A stretch of DNA of 64,000 bases, from assembly GCA_046263755.1 (NCBI GenBank), contig JBJYZC010000008.1:62001-126000 (forward strand), in the 5' to 3' direction. The notes beneath the pieces are model-generated. The model was not told where the DNA came from and did no database searches. It saw nothing but the letters and a program-made list of their open reading frames with translations. Positions 42,419 to 51,003 of this stretch are shown one piece after another; position 1 is the stretch's first letter, and each line of letters opens with the position of its first letter. The translations under genes and the position numbers were made by a program. The DNA comes from Lachnocurva sp029100405. GTDB taxonomy: Bacteria > Bacillota > Clostridia > Lachnospirales > Lachnospiraceae.

Positions 42419-43336
42419 ATGAAAACGAAAAAGAATAAGGTCGCATCATATAACAAATGGGGTTATATTTTTCTCATTCCCTTCTTTGTTATCTTCACCA
42501 TTTTCCAGTTGATACCCCTGGTAACGACTATTTTTAACAGCTTTTTTGAGAATTACCGGGTTGGACTGGAGCAGATCGGACCGCGTTTTGTCGGATTAGC
42601 CAATTATGCAAAACTGATCACCAAAGGGCACTTACTCATGTATGCCGGAAATACCATGATCATGTGGCTGATCGGCTTTATTCCGCAGATCATCGTTTCT
42701 CTCCTTCTGGCAGCATGGTTTACAGATCCCTCTCTTCGTTTGAAGGGTCAGCGCTTCTTTAAGACCGTTATTTATCTGCCGAACCTGATCATGGCAGCAG
42801 CATTCGCAATGCTCTTCTTTACTTTGTTTGGAGCATCGAAACATGCACCGATCAATGGACTTCTGATCTCCATGGGATTCTTGAAGAAACCCTTCGATTT
42901 CTTTGCCAGTGTATGGGCTACCAGAAGCCTGGTTGGTTTAATGAATTTCCTCATGTGGTTTGGTAATACGACCATTCTTCTGATGGCGGGCATGATGGGA
43001 ATCGACCAGTCCCTGTTTGAAGCGGCAGAAGTCGACGGAGCCACATCCACCCAGATCTTCTTCAAAATTACCCTTCCCTTGTTACGGCCGATTCTGGTCT
43101 ATGTTTTGATCACATCCCTGATCGGTGGTCTGCAGATGTTCGATGTACCGCAGATCTTAACAAACGGTAGTGGTCAGCCGAACAATACGACAATGACAAT
43201 GATCATGGAATTGAACAAGCATCTGTATTCGAAAAACCTCGGTATGGGCGGTGCACTTTCCACGGTACTCTTCATTATCACCGGTATTTTAAGCTTCTTC
43301 GTATATAAGCTGACCATGAAAGGACAGGAGTCGTAA
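42419..43336 (+). CDS. Sugar ABC transporter permease (MalF/UgpA-like)
   Basis: 305-aa inner-membrane permease with six predicted helices. The first is at about 15-35 (WGYIFLIPFFVIFTIFQLI). The EAA loop that docks with the ATPase reads EAAEVDGATSTQIFFKITLP near 200-219. It pairs with the permease 48 bp downstream. No ATPase gene is present. In Firmicutes such importers share a single MsmX/MsiK-type ATPase encoded elsewhere, which I assume here. Confidence 0.93.
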   Translation: MKTKKNKVASYNKWGYIFLIPFFVIFTIFQLIPLVTTIFNSFFENYRVGLEQIGPRFVGLANYAKLITKGHLLMYAGNTMIMWLIGFIPQIIVSLLLAAWFTDPSLRLKGQRFFKTVIYLPNLIMAAAFAMLFFTLFGASKHAPINGLLISMGFLKKPFDFFASVWATRSLVGLMNFLMWFGNTTILLMAGMMGIDQSLFEAAEVDGATSTQIFFKITLPLLRPILVYVLITSLIGGLQMFDVPQILTNGSGQPNNTTMTMIMELNKHLYSKNLGMGGALSTVLFIITGILSFFVYKLTMKGQES

Positions 43337-43384
43337 GGGAGACTTGTTATGAGAGATCGATTCGTAGAAAAGAGGGCATAGGAT

Positions 43385-44251
43385 ATGGATAATACATTCA
43401 GCATTCAAAGAAAGCAAGGCGTGGGAGTAAAAGTCAGAAGGGTCATTGCCTATATCGTTCTGATCTTCTTGTCCTTCCTCTGCCTCTTCGGATTCTATAT
43501 CCTGTTTATCAATGCAACGAGAAGTAACGGAGATCTGAAGATGGGATTTCAGGCCTATCCCGGGACCCAGCTGGCGAAAAACTTCATCAATATGCTGCAC
43601 AGTACACAGCCAATCGTACGAGGCATGCTGAATTCACTTTTGGTGGCAGGTGTCAGCGCATTCTTCTGCACTTACTTCTCAACCATGACAGCATATGCGA
43701 TTCACGCATATCGTTTTAAACTGAGAAATGCGGCCTTTACTTTTATCCTGGCCATTATGATGATCCCGACACAGGTAACGGCACTTGGTTTCATTCAGTT
43801 GATCACCAAGATGGGATTGATGGATAATTACATTCCACTGATCGTTCCGGCCATTGCAGCGCCGGCAACCTTCTTCTATATGAAGCAATATATGGATTCC
43901 ACCCTGCCCATGTCTCTTGTGGAAGCAGCCCGGATCGATGGAGCCGGAGAGTTTCGAATCTTTAATTCCATTGTACTTCCAATGATGAAACCTGCGATCG
44001 CAGTTCAGGCAATCTTTACCTTCGTAGCCAACTGGAACAATTACTTCACTCCGGCCCTGGTATTAAAAACGGAGGAATACAAGACCCTCCCCATTATGAT
44101 TGCAGAACTTCGATCCGCAGATTTCCTCAAATTCGATATGGGTGTTGTCTACATGACGATCGCCTTCTCCATCTTCCCGGTCATTATCGTTTATCTGATC
44201 CTTTCGAAGAATATTGTAAGCGGCCTGGCCATGGGAGCTGTCAAGGGCTGA
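43385..44251 (+). CDS. Sugar ABC transporter permease (MalG/UgpE-like)
   Basis: 288-aa second permease subunit with six helices. The first is at about 19-40 (VIAYIVLIFLSFLCLFGFYI). The EAA motif is EAARIDGAGEFRIFNSIVLP near 180-199. AGGATATGG overlaps the start region. It ends the transporter unit: a very strong terminator follows at 44290, and the GH3 gene downstream has its own ribosome site and probably its own or read-through transcription. Confidence 0.93.
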   Translation: MDNTFSIQRKQGVGVKVRRVIAYIVLIFLSFLCLFGFYILFINATRSNGDLKMGFQAYPGTQLAKNFINMLHSTQPIVRGMLNSLLVAGVSAFFCTYFSTMTAYAIHAYRFKLRNAAFTFILAIMMIPTQVTALGFIQLITKMGLMDNYIPLIVPAIAAPATFFYMKQYMDSTLPMSLVEAARIDGAGEFRIFNSIVLPMMKPAIAVQAIFTFVANWNNYFTPALVLKTEEYKTLPIMIAELRSADFLKFDMGVVYMTIAFSIFPVIIVYLILSKNIVSGLAMGAVKG

Positions 44252-44289
44252 TGGGATCGAGATCATAGGAATTGCAGTAGGACATGCAT

Positions 44290-44335
44290 TGGGCGTGTGA
44301 AAAAACACCTTTTTTCACACGCCCATATTTTTTAT
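44290..44335 (+). terminator. Strong terminator after the ABC transporter
   Basis: A perfect 16-bp stem (44290-44305 with 44310-44325) has a 4-nt CACC loop and is followed by TATTTTTTT. The mirrored A and T runs make it work in either direction. Confidence 0.92.
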
Positions 44336-44425
44336 AATTTTTACATCGAGTATTTGCCGGGCCCCGTGCCGGGAGAAATATCGTTATTTTCAATTTGAAG
44401 CCTTAGGAAAGGGAGGACAGTAAGC

Positions 44426-46900
44426 GTGAACGATATTCATTTCGAAATAGATGAGAAAGAAACCGATCAGAACCGGTTAGAGACCTGTGACCAGACACAG
44501 AATGATCCCCGGCCGGAAGTCAATGAATTGGCACAGGCTCAATTGTCTGGTGCAAAATTGTTTGAAGAAAAGTATGAGACTGAAGGAATGGCAGATCTCC
44601 TTCGAAAGGCGGCAGCTGAGGGTATCGTCCTCCTGGAAAACCGGGACCAGACCCTTCCTTTCCAAAAATCAGACCGCCTGGCTGTCTTCGGCCGCTGTCA
44701 GGTCGACAGTTTCTTTGTCGGTTACGGTTCGGGCGGTGATATCATCCCAGTCCGCAAAGTTTCCATTCTCCAGGGCATGGAGGAGGATCCGGACCTGACC
44801 ATTGACCGGGATCTGGCGGATCTCTATCAGAAGTTTTCAAAAGCCAATCCGGTTGACACCGGCGACTGGAGCGCCTGGGGCAAGTGGCCGTTTTTTTATC
44901 CGGAGATGGAAGTATCCGACGAGACCCTTCAAAAGGTGGCGAAGGAATGCAACAAAGCGGTCTATATTATTGGCCGGGCGGCCGGGGAAGACCGGGAGAA
45001 TCGCCTGGAGCCGGGAAGCTATTATCTGACTGCCGCGGAGGAGCGGATCCTGCAAAAGCTGGATCAGAACTTCGACTCCATCACGGTCCTTCTCAATATC
45101 GGAAACGTCATGGATCTGTCCTGGCTGTCGAACTATTCGCATATCAAAGCTCTGGCAATTGTCTGGCAGTTGGGCCAGGAGATGGGATATGCGGTTTCGG
45201 ATGTCCTGTCGGGAAAGGTAAACCCATCCGGGCATCTTACGGACACGATCGCAAAGGAGTATCGTGATTACCCGTCCTCCGATTCCTTCGGTGATCCGGT
45301 TCGGAATGAGTATAAAGAAGGAATTTTCGTCGGTTATCGGCATTTTGAAAGCAGGGCAAAGGACAGGGTCCTCTATCCTTTTGGCTATGGTCTGTCTTAT
45401 TCTGACTTTGAGATCCTGCCCAAATCGCTTCACCATTATCCGGGGCTGACGGAAATCCGGGCTTCTGTTAAGAATCTGTCCAAGAGACCGGGGAAAGACG
45501 TCCTCATGGTCTACGTTTCCACAGATCTGCCCAGGTCCAGGCTAAAGCGGCCGGCCCTTGCCCTGGTTGGCTTTGTAAAGAGCCAGCTTTTGAATGAGGG
45601 AGAAGAGGACACGGAAAATTTCATGGTCAGTGATTACCAGCTGTCTTCTTATGATGCGGACGGCCTTACCGGGCATCCTTCTGCCTATGTTTTGGAAGAG
45701 GGAACCTATACTTTCTATGCCGGGGATTCTGTCAGAAATCTGGTGGAGATCGGATCATTTGCGCAGGACATGACAGTTGTCACCCGCCAGTGTGAGAAGG
45801 CGACAACGGAGACCAGCCGGGAGCTTGCTGCCAGGATTCTGTCACGCCTGCCCAAGGAAGTGCCGAATCAGACGCGGGAATTGGCAGAGTCGGGAGAGAG
45901 GAAGGAGAAGCCTTTACCACAGTTTGAACAGATTAGTCTCCAGGATGTCAAAGATGGGAAGGCAAGTCTGGACGATTTTATCAGTCAGTTGACTTTTGAG
46001 GAACTGGTGGATCTGTCGCGCGGAGAAGGCCCCATGAATTCCAGCTTTGGAGCGGAGGGGAATACCGGGATTTTCGGCGGAGTGTCTGATTCTTTACGGG
46101 CCAAGAAGGTGCCTGTCATTGTGACCAGTGATGGCCCTGCAGGCCTTCGCCTAAGACATTATACGACTCTTCTTCCCATTGGAACGGCTTTGGCTTCGAC
46201 CTGGAATGACAAGCTGGTCAATCAGCTCTATCAGAAAGAAGCGGAAGAGATGGAGCATTATCAAATTGATGTCATGCTGGCGCCAGGTATGAATATTCAC
46301 AGGAATCCGCTCTGCGGAAGAAATTTTGAATATTTCTCGGAAGATCCTTATCTCACCGGTTGGATGGCTGCTGCGGTCGTGGATGGAATTCAGTCCAAGG
46401 GAGCCAGTGCCTGCCCCAAGCATTTTGCCTGCAACAGTCAGGAGACCGGGCGGAATCAGGAAGACTCTGTGGTGGATGAGAGGACACTTCGGGAGATCTA
46501 TCTCAAAGCTTTTGAAATGTGCGTTGGTATCGCTTCGCCAAAGAATATCATGACTTCCTACAACCGGGTCAATGGTATCTATAGTCATTATCATTACGAT
46601 CTGGTCACAACGATTTTAAGGAAAGAATGGAAGTATCAGGGAAATGTCATGACCGACTGGTGGATGCAGCCGGGCGAATCTCCGGAATTCCCGGGCCTTA
46701 AGAATAATGCCTACCGGATCCGTGCCGGCGTCAATGTCCTCATGCCCGGCGGCCGGGACTATATGGATCAGGGACCTCATCACAGTGATCCGGAAGTCGC
46801 AAAGTGTATGGAGCCGGAGGTTCCGGACGGTCTGACCCTGGCAGAGCTCCAGACAAATGCAAAGCATGTCCTGGAATTCTGCCTTGAGCGGATGGAATAA
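44426..46900 (+). CDS. GH3 beta-glucosidase with swapped domain order
   Basis: 824-aa cytoplasmic beta-glucosidase; no signal peptide. In normal GH3 enzymes the catalytic barrel comes first. Here the (alpha/beta)6 C-domain comes first (AAAEGIVLLENRDQTLPF near 61-78, YPFGYGLSYSDFEILP near 318). A fibronectin-III-like domain follows (to about 450), and the barrel is last. The barrel has VPVIVTSDGPAGLRLRHYT near 557, APGMNIHRNPLCGRNFEYFS near 616, KHFACNSQETGRN near 667, and the nucleophile Asp743 in MTDWW. The start is GTG 44426 behind GGGAGG. This inverted order is known from some rumen and gut GH3 enzymes. It would complete cellobiose/cellodextrin use with GH94. Confidence 0.93.
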   Translation: MNDIHFEIDEKETDQNRLETCDQTQNDPRPEVNELAQAQLSGAKLFEEKYETEGMADLLRKAAAEGIVLLENRDQTLPFQKSDRLAVFGRCQVDSFFVGYGSGGDIIPVRKVSILQGMEEDPDLTIDRDLADLYQKFSKANPVDTGDWSAWGKWPFFYPEMEVSDETLQKVAKECNKAVYIIGRAAGEDRENRLEPGSYYLTAAEERILQKLDQNFDSITVLLNIGNVMDLSWLSNYSHIKALAIVWQLGQEMGYAVSDVLSGKVNPSGHLTDTIAKEYRDYPSSDSFGDPVRNEYKEGIFVGYRHFESRAKDRVLYPFGYGLSYSDFEILPKSLHHYPGLTEIRASVKNLSKRPGKDVLMVYVSTDLPRSRLKRPALALVGFVKSQLLNEGEEDTENFMVSDYQLSSYDADGLTGHPSAYVLEEGTYTFYAGDSVRNLVEIGSFAQDMTVVTRQCEKATTETSRELAARILSRLPKEVPNQTRELAESGERKEKPLPQFEQISLQDVKDGKASLDDFISQLTFEELVDLSRGEGPMNSSFGAEGNTGIFGGVSDSLRAKKVPVIVTSDGPAGLRLRHYTTLLPIGTALASTWNDKLVNQLYQKEAEEMEHYQIDVMLAPGMNIHRNPLCGRNFEYFSEDPYLTGWMAAAVVDGIQSKGASACPKHFACNSQETGRNQEDSVVDERTLREIYLKAFEMCVGIASPKNIMTSYNRVNGIYSHYHYDLVTTILRKEWKYQGNVMTDWWMQPGESPEFPGLKNNAYRIRAGVNVLMPGGRDYMDQGPHHSDPEVAKCMEPEVPDGLTLAELQTNAKHVLEFCLERME

Positions 46901-46961
46901 AAAGAGCATTGGAAAGTCCAGATATTATTTGGAAGATTGATGAATGTATTTCATTTAATGC

Positions 46962-46989
46962 TTGAACAAAATTTGATAAGTGATATATT
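46962..46989 (+). promoter_or_regulatory. Promoter of the T-box transcript
   Basis: TTGAAC (46962-46967), 16 bp, TATATT (46984-46989). Transcription would begin near 46996, at a stem TCAGC-GCAGG / CCTGC-GCTGA (46995-47026) that opens the leader. Confidence 0.55.
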
Positions 46990-47044
46990 TTGTATCAGCA
47001 GCAGGGAAATGAAAACCTGCCGCTGACAACTGCACAGCCTTTAA

Positions 47045-47411
47045 ATTCATTGATGAGAACAAGTTCGGTTCACGAGTGAGAGCCATTCAGAGAACCTGCG
47101 GACGGTGTGAGCAGGCGGGCGCGCGAATTCGGATATCCTCTCGGAGAAGCAAAGCTGAACGGGAACGCTTTATATTTGATTCAAATCTGAAAACGGAATC
47201 GGAAGAATTCCGGACGGATCTGAACAGACTCAGACAGATTTGAAATCGAAATCCCAAGTAGGCGGCGACGGAATCCTCCGTTATAAGGAAACGTATGCTG
47301 GTACGTAAAAGTGTCGTCAGCCGTAGGTTTTACGGCAGGCGGAATCAGGGTGGTAACGCGGAATCATTTCGTCCCTCTCAGCCGTTAAGGCCGGGCAGGG
47401 ACTTATTTTTT
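47045..47411 (+). promoter_or_regulatory. T-box riboswitch controlling the BASS transporter
   Basis: The hallmark T-box AGGGTGGTAACGCGG is at 47347-47361, close to the canonical sequence. It is followed by the terminator GTCCCT...AGGGAC (47371-47401) and then TTATTTTTTG. Stem I is recognisable: the AG-bulge CAGAGAA (near 47088) and the apical loop GGACGGTGTGAG between CCTGC and GCAGG (47095-47115). The specifier is ambiguous. By pairing register (one base before the TCTC helix) it is ATC at 47135-47137 (Ile). The alternative is TTC at 47128-47130 (Phe). Uncharged tRNA would stabilise the antiterminator and switch on the transporter gene. Confidence 0.85.
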
Positions 47412-47432
47412 GTTTCGCGGAGGTATCACAAA

Positions 47433-48491
47433 ATGAAAGCATTGAAAAAAGTATCAAAGTTTATGTCGAACCACACGGCGCTGGTCGTTATCGCCTTTGC
47501 CGTCGTGACCTTTATCTGGCCGGCCTGGATGGGCTGGGTCAACAAGGCCTGGTTTACCGATTTTGCAACCAATAAATTCACAACGCAGACCGTGATCATC
47601 GGCGTCATCATGATGAGCATGGGAATGTCAATGACGACCGAGGATTTCAGAATCCTTGCTCAGCGGCCCCTGGATATCTTCATCGGCGCAGCTGCCCAGT
47701 ACGGCATCATGCCCTTCCTGGCCTATACGCTGGTTCATCTGCTTCGTCTGCCGGATGACCTGGCTCTGGGCCTGATCCTCGTAGGCTGCTGCCCCGGAGG
47801 CGTTTCCTCGAATGTCATGTCATATCTCTGCCATGGCGATGTTGCCTTTTCCGTCGGCATGACAACTGCTTCGACGATCCTTTCTCCGATCATGACACCG
47901 CTTCTCATCTCTCTTCTGGCAAGCGGTGCAACCGTCAGAATCAAGGCCTTCCCCATGTTCGTATCCATCATCGAAACCGTTATCCTTCCGGTTGCCCTTG
48001 GCTTTGTATTAAACGCAGTTTTCGGTAAGAGAGAAAAGTTCCGTGAATTCCAGCAGCTCATGCCGGCTGTTGCCGTTCTCGGTCTGGCTTTTGTTGTCGG
48101 CGGTGTTGTAAATTCCCAGGGCGCAAGCTTCTTTACATCCGGCCTTGTAATCTTTGTTGCAGTATTCCTTCACAACGGATTCGGCTATGTCCTCGGCTAT
48201 CTGGTTGGCATCCTGACACGCATGAACAAGGCAAAGAGAAGAACCATCTCCATCGAGGTCGGCATGCAGAACGCAGGTATGGCTACAAACCTTGCCAATA
48301 CGACTGCACAGTTTGCAACACTTCCCAATGCCGCCATCATCTCCGCTGTATCCTGTGTATGGCACTCCATCTCCGGAACCATCCTGGCAGGCTTCTTCTC
48401 ATGGCTTGACAAGCGGGTAGAAAATAAGGCCCCTGCCGAGACCTTGGATGAGAAGGAAGAAGGGGCAGATCAGTCGACGGTAACTGAGTAA
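47433..48491 (+). CDS. BASS family (bile acid:sodium symporter-like) transporter
   Basis: About 352 aa, cytoplasmic membrane, with eight to ten hydrophobic segments from residue 12 on. The start is ATG 47433 behind GCGGAGGT. An upstream frame to 47295 runs through the T-box and is not coding. BASS signatures: GVIMMSMGMSMT near 58, VGCCPGGVSSNVMSYLCHGD near 120 (the crossover/Na+ region), and IEVGMQNAGMATNLA near 285. Family members carry bile acids, ketopantoate or 2-oxo acids with Na+. Control by a T-box points to an amino-acid-related substrate such as a 2-oxo acid precursor; this is inference. The C-terminal tail is acidic. Confidence 0.9.
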   Translation: MKALKKVSKFMSNHTALVVIAFAVVTFIWPAWMGWVNKAWFTDFATNKFTTQTVIIGVIMMSMGMSMTTEDFRILAQRPLDIFIGAAAQYGIMPFLAYTLVHLLRLPDDLALGLILVGCCPGGVSSNVMSYLCHGDVAFSVGMTTASTILSPIMTPLLISLLASGATVRIKAFPMFVSIIETVILPVALGFVLNAVFGKREKFREFQQLMPAVAVLGLAFVVGGVVNSQGASFFTSGLVIFVAVFLHNGFGYVLGYLVGILTRMNKAKRRTISIEVGMQNAGMATNLANTTAQFATLPNAAIISAVSCVWHSISGTILAGFFSWLDKRVENKAPAETLDEKEEGADQSTVTE

Positions 48492-48523
48492 TCGTACTGA
48501 AAAATAATATTGCTGAAAGAAAA

Positions 48524-48560
48524 AGTCCCGATGCAGAACGCACCGGGACTCTTCTTCTGT
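48524..48560 (+). terminator. Intrinsic terminator after the BASS gene
   Basis: AGTCCCG (48524-48530) pairs with CGGGACT (48544-48550), with an inner TGC/GCA pair, followed by CTTCTTCTGTCTTTTT. Confidence 0.7.
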
Positions 48561-48652
48561 CTTTTTCATTGAACTTTTCGAATATTTATCGTGTGCCAGT
48601 GATGTAAATTTCGGGATTTCCATAAGACATTCGGAATCTATGTTCCGAATTC

Positions 48653-48868
48653 CTAGGTGTCAGGAATAACGCCTACCGGATCCGGGCAGGAGTGAATGTC
48701 TTAATGCCCGGTGGCCGGGATTACACGGATCAGGGTCCGCATCACAGTGATCCGGAAGTAAGGGATTGCATGGACGATAAGGTTTTGGATGGTCTGACCC
48801 TTGCGGAACTTCAGAATAATGCAAGGCATGTGCTGGAATTTTGTCTCTCCAGGATGTCCGGGCAGTAA
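48653..48868 (+). pseudogene. 3' fragment of a second swapped-order GH3 gene
   Basis: An open frame without a start reads NNAYRIRAGVNVLMPGGRDY, then DQGPHHSDPEV and LTLAELQNNARHVLEFCLSR, ending at TAA 48866-48868. It is nearly the same as the last 70 residues of the GH3 gene at 44426, and the DNA is also similar. Only the extreme 3' end is left. It is either the relic of a tandem GH3 duplicate or a recombination scar at the left edge of the rhamnose island. Confidence 0.85.
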
Positions 48869-48878
48869 CCCATCGCCC

Positions 48879-49901
48879 CTACTTTTTTGCATCCCCCTTC
48901 AGGCGGTAGTCCCTGGGACTCATTCCATACTTCCCCTTGAAGATGCGATAGAAGAAGCTGGTATTTTCATATCCTACTGACACAGCGATATCAGCGATGG
49001 GGAGCTTCGTGGTAGAGAGAAGCCAAGCGGCTTGCTTCAGCCGGCGATCCATTAGGAGATCCTTAAAGGTTCCTCCAGTATGCTTTTTAATAAAGCGGCC
49101 CAGGCTATAGATATCAAGGCTGCACTGCTCTGCGAATTCCGTTAGTGTGGCCTTTTTATAGTCCTCATTGATGTAGGTTAAGAGCTGCATAATCAGCTTC
49201 TGATCATAGGAGTCCTGAGGCATCACAATCTGATCCATATGGGAGAGGAGATTCAGGAAGAGTAGTACCATGGTCTGCTGAGACAGAAGACGATGACCAT
49301 GAGGCTTCTCTAGCATGATCCAGATCAGATTCTCCATGAGGTTTTGGACGGGCAGAATCCCAGACGCATGGAAGTAGAGGTAGTTACCGCCCATGTCCTG
49401 TTCTGTCAGGCAGGAGATCAGGAAGTCTGTAAGAGTGGAAGTATTATCCCCGATTCCTCGCAGAACCTCATCGAAAAAGGGCGGCAGGATAATGAAGTTA
49501 ATGGCGATATCATCCCTCTTGGCAGGCAGAATCTCTTGCTTGGCATGCTGATTCATGAAGAGGAGATCTCCCTCCTCTAGCCGTATTTCCTGCCCATCAA
49601 TGATATGGGTGGTAGATCCCTGGCACATGTATACGAACTCTACGAAGTTATGGCTATGCTCTGGGAAGTGTAGGAATCTGGTATTGGGACGGATATCGAT
49701 GAGCTTTCCCTTTTCAAGGAGCAGAGTGGCATCAATCTGATTCTGTTCAGACAGAGTGGACTGTCTGGTCCCCTTCGTCTGTTGGCAATCCGCCTTTGCA
49801 TCTCGATAGTAGATGCTTCGATCCACAGCCTTATTGCCTTCCAGGATTCGCTCCTCTTCTGGGGTGATTTTTGATAACTGTTCCAGCAATTCTTGATTCA
49901 T
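48879..49901 (-). CDS. AraC-family regulator with cupin sensor domain
   Basis: 340 aa. Residues about 60-170 form an AraC-type cupin (FLHFPEHSHNFVEFVYMCQG near 75-94, DGQEIRLEEGDLLFMNQHAKQ near 101), the sugar pocket. The C-terminal 100 residues hold two helix-turn-helix motifs, ATLTEFAEQCSLDIYSLGRF near 244 and LPIADIAVSVGYENTSFFYR near 298, ending in the canonical GMSPRDYR. It is transcribed away from rhaD and is the probable activator of the rhamnose genes. Repeated candidate sites lie between the two genes. It is named for position only; it is not a clear RhaR or RhaS orthologue. Confidence 0.9.
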   Translation of the reverse strand: MNQELLEQLSKITPEEERILEGNKAVDRSIYYRDAKADCQQTKGTRQSTLSEQNQIDATLLLEKGKLIDIRPNTRFLHFPEHSHNFVEFVYMCQGSTTHIIDGQEIRLEEGDLLFMNQHAKQEILPAKRDDIAINFIILPPFFDEVLRGIGDNTSTLTDFLISCLTEQDMGGNYLYFHASGILPVQNLMENLIWIMLEKPHGHRLLSQQTMVLLFLNLLSHMDQIVMPQDSYDQKLIMQLLTYINEDYKKATLTEFAEQCSLDIYSLGRFIKKHTGGTFKDLLMDRRLKQAAWLLSTTKLPIADIAVSVGYENTSFFYRIFKGKYGMSPRDYRLKGDAKK

Positions 49902-49941
49902 ATTGCATCCATTATTTCGTTTATATCGAATAGAACTCTCT

Positions 49942-49975
49942 AAATGTAAACCAAAGCAAAGATTGGTTTACATTT
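49942..49975. promoter_or_regulatory. Inverted repeat between araC-type gene and rhaD
   Basis: Perfect 13-bp arms AAATGTAAACCAA and TTGGTTTACATTT are separated by 8 bp. It lies 40 bp before the regulator start and could be its own operator or a catabolite-type site; it does not match a classical cre. Confidence 0.6.
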
Positions 49976-49998
49976 CTCATATATACTATCACAGTCGT

Positions 49999-50054
49999 GC
50001 AAATAAGGACATAAAAATAGATAAATCGTGTCCTTAAATGGCAAATAAGGACAT
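49999..50054 (+). promoter_or_regulatory. AraC-type operator repeats before rhaD
   Basis: GCAAATAAGGACAT occurs perfectly at 49999-50012 and 50041-50054, 42 bp apart (about four turns). An inverted TGTCCTTA lies between them (50029-50036). Directly repeated half-sites upstream of the promoter are typical of AraC activators. Confidence 0.7.
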
Positions 50055-50104
50055 GCTAGTATTTCTTGTAAAGAGATCATTCACTTGGTTCAAAGGAGAG
50101 CAAG

Positions 50105-50983
50105 ATGAAAGTATTAGATTCAAAACTATTAGAGGGCTACGCAAGAATGGCAATGGACGGCTTCAACCAGGGCTGGCATGAGAGAAATGGCGGGAATCTC
50201 ACCTATCGCATGAAAGCTGAGGAAGTGGCTGAGCTCCAGGAGGATTTCAATCTGAATGGTATCTGGGAGGACTTCGGCTGGCAGGCAGGTCATGAAGCAG
50301 ACAGCACATTTCCTGAACTGGCTGGCGAATACTTCATGGTTTCCGGCTCTGGCAAGTACTTCCGTAATATCCAGCTGGATCCGGCAGCCAATGTCTGCAT
50401 CATTAAGCTGAATGAGGATGGATCTAAATTCATGAAGGTTTGGGGCCTGGTGAATGGCGGCAGACCTACATCTGAGCTCCCTACTCATCTGGCAAATCTC
50501 CAGGTGCTGAAGGCAAGAGATGGTGAGATGCGCGTGGTTTACCACTGCCATCCACAGAATATCATTGCACTGACCTATGTACTTCCACTGGATACCAGGG
50601 TATTCACTCGTGAGATCTATGAGATGGCTACGGAGTGTCCAATCGTCTTCCCTGAGGGCATCGGCATCGTTCCTTGGATGCTGTGCGGCGGTAAGGAAAT
50701 CGGTGATTACACTTCTGAGATTATGAAGAAGCAGGATATTGCGGTATGGGCACATCACGGTGCTTTCTGCTGTGGTCATGACTTCGATGAGACCTTTGGT
50801 CTTATGCATACAGTTGAAAAGGCGGCTGAGGTTCTGGTGAAGGTAATGTCTATGTCAAAGACGAAGCTGAACACCATTACACCAAGTCAATTCAGAGAAC
50901 TGAATGCACCATTCGGCGTACATATCAATGAGAAGTATCTGTATGAGAAGAAGGATGCAACCATCGGACAGTTACCAGAGTAG
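50105..50983 (+). CDS. rhaD: Rhamnulose-1-phosphate aldolase
   Basis: Cleaves L-rhamnulose 1-phosphate to dihydroxyacetone phosphate and L-lactaldehyde; zinc class II aldolase, cytoplasmic. The 292-aa length is slightly above the 274 of E. coli RhaD. Motifs: ERNGGNLTYRM near 23-33, MVSGSGKYFRN near 78-88, zinc ligands in VVYHCHPQNIIALTYV near 145-160, and IAVWAHHGAFCCGHDF near 211-226. CAAAGGAGAG precedes the ATG. It is first of three plus-strand rhamnose genes; the isomerase-type gene begins 20 bp later. Confidence 0.95.
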   Translation: MKVLDSKLLEGYARMAMDGFNQGWHERNGGNLTYRMKAEEVAELQEDFNLNGIWEDFGWQAGHEADSTFPELAGEYFMVSGSGKYFRNIQLDPAANVCIIKLNEDGSKFMKVWGLVNGGRPTSELPTHLANLQVLKARDGEMRVVYHCHPQNIIALTYVLPLDTRVFTREIYEMATECPIVFPEGIGIVPWMLCGGKEIGDYTSEIMKKQDIAVWAHHGAFCCGHDFDETFGLMHTVEKAAEVLVKVMSMSKTKLNTITPSQFRELNAPFGVHINEKYLYEKKDATIGQLPE

Positions 50984-51003
50984 ACATCAGAAGGAGAAGA
51001 GAG

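Noticed and set aside
47295..47432. N-terminal extension of the BASS protein by 46 residues
   Set aside because: The extension is translated T-box and terminator sequence. ATG 47433 has a proper ribosome site.
49942..50054. Possible CRISPR-like repeat-spacer pattern
   Set aside because: Only two direct copies with one inverted half-site, which suits regulator binding. No CRISPR array or cas gene is seen anywhere in the window.
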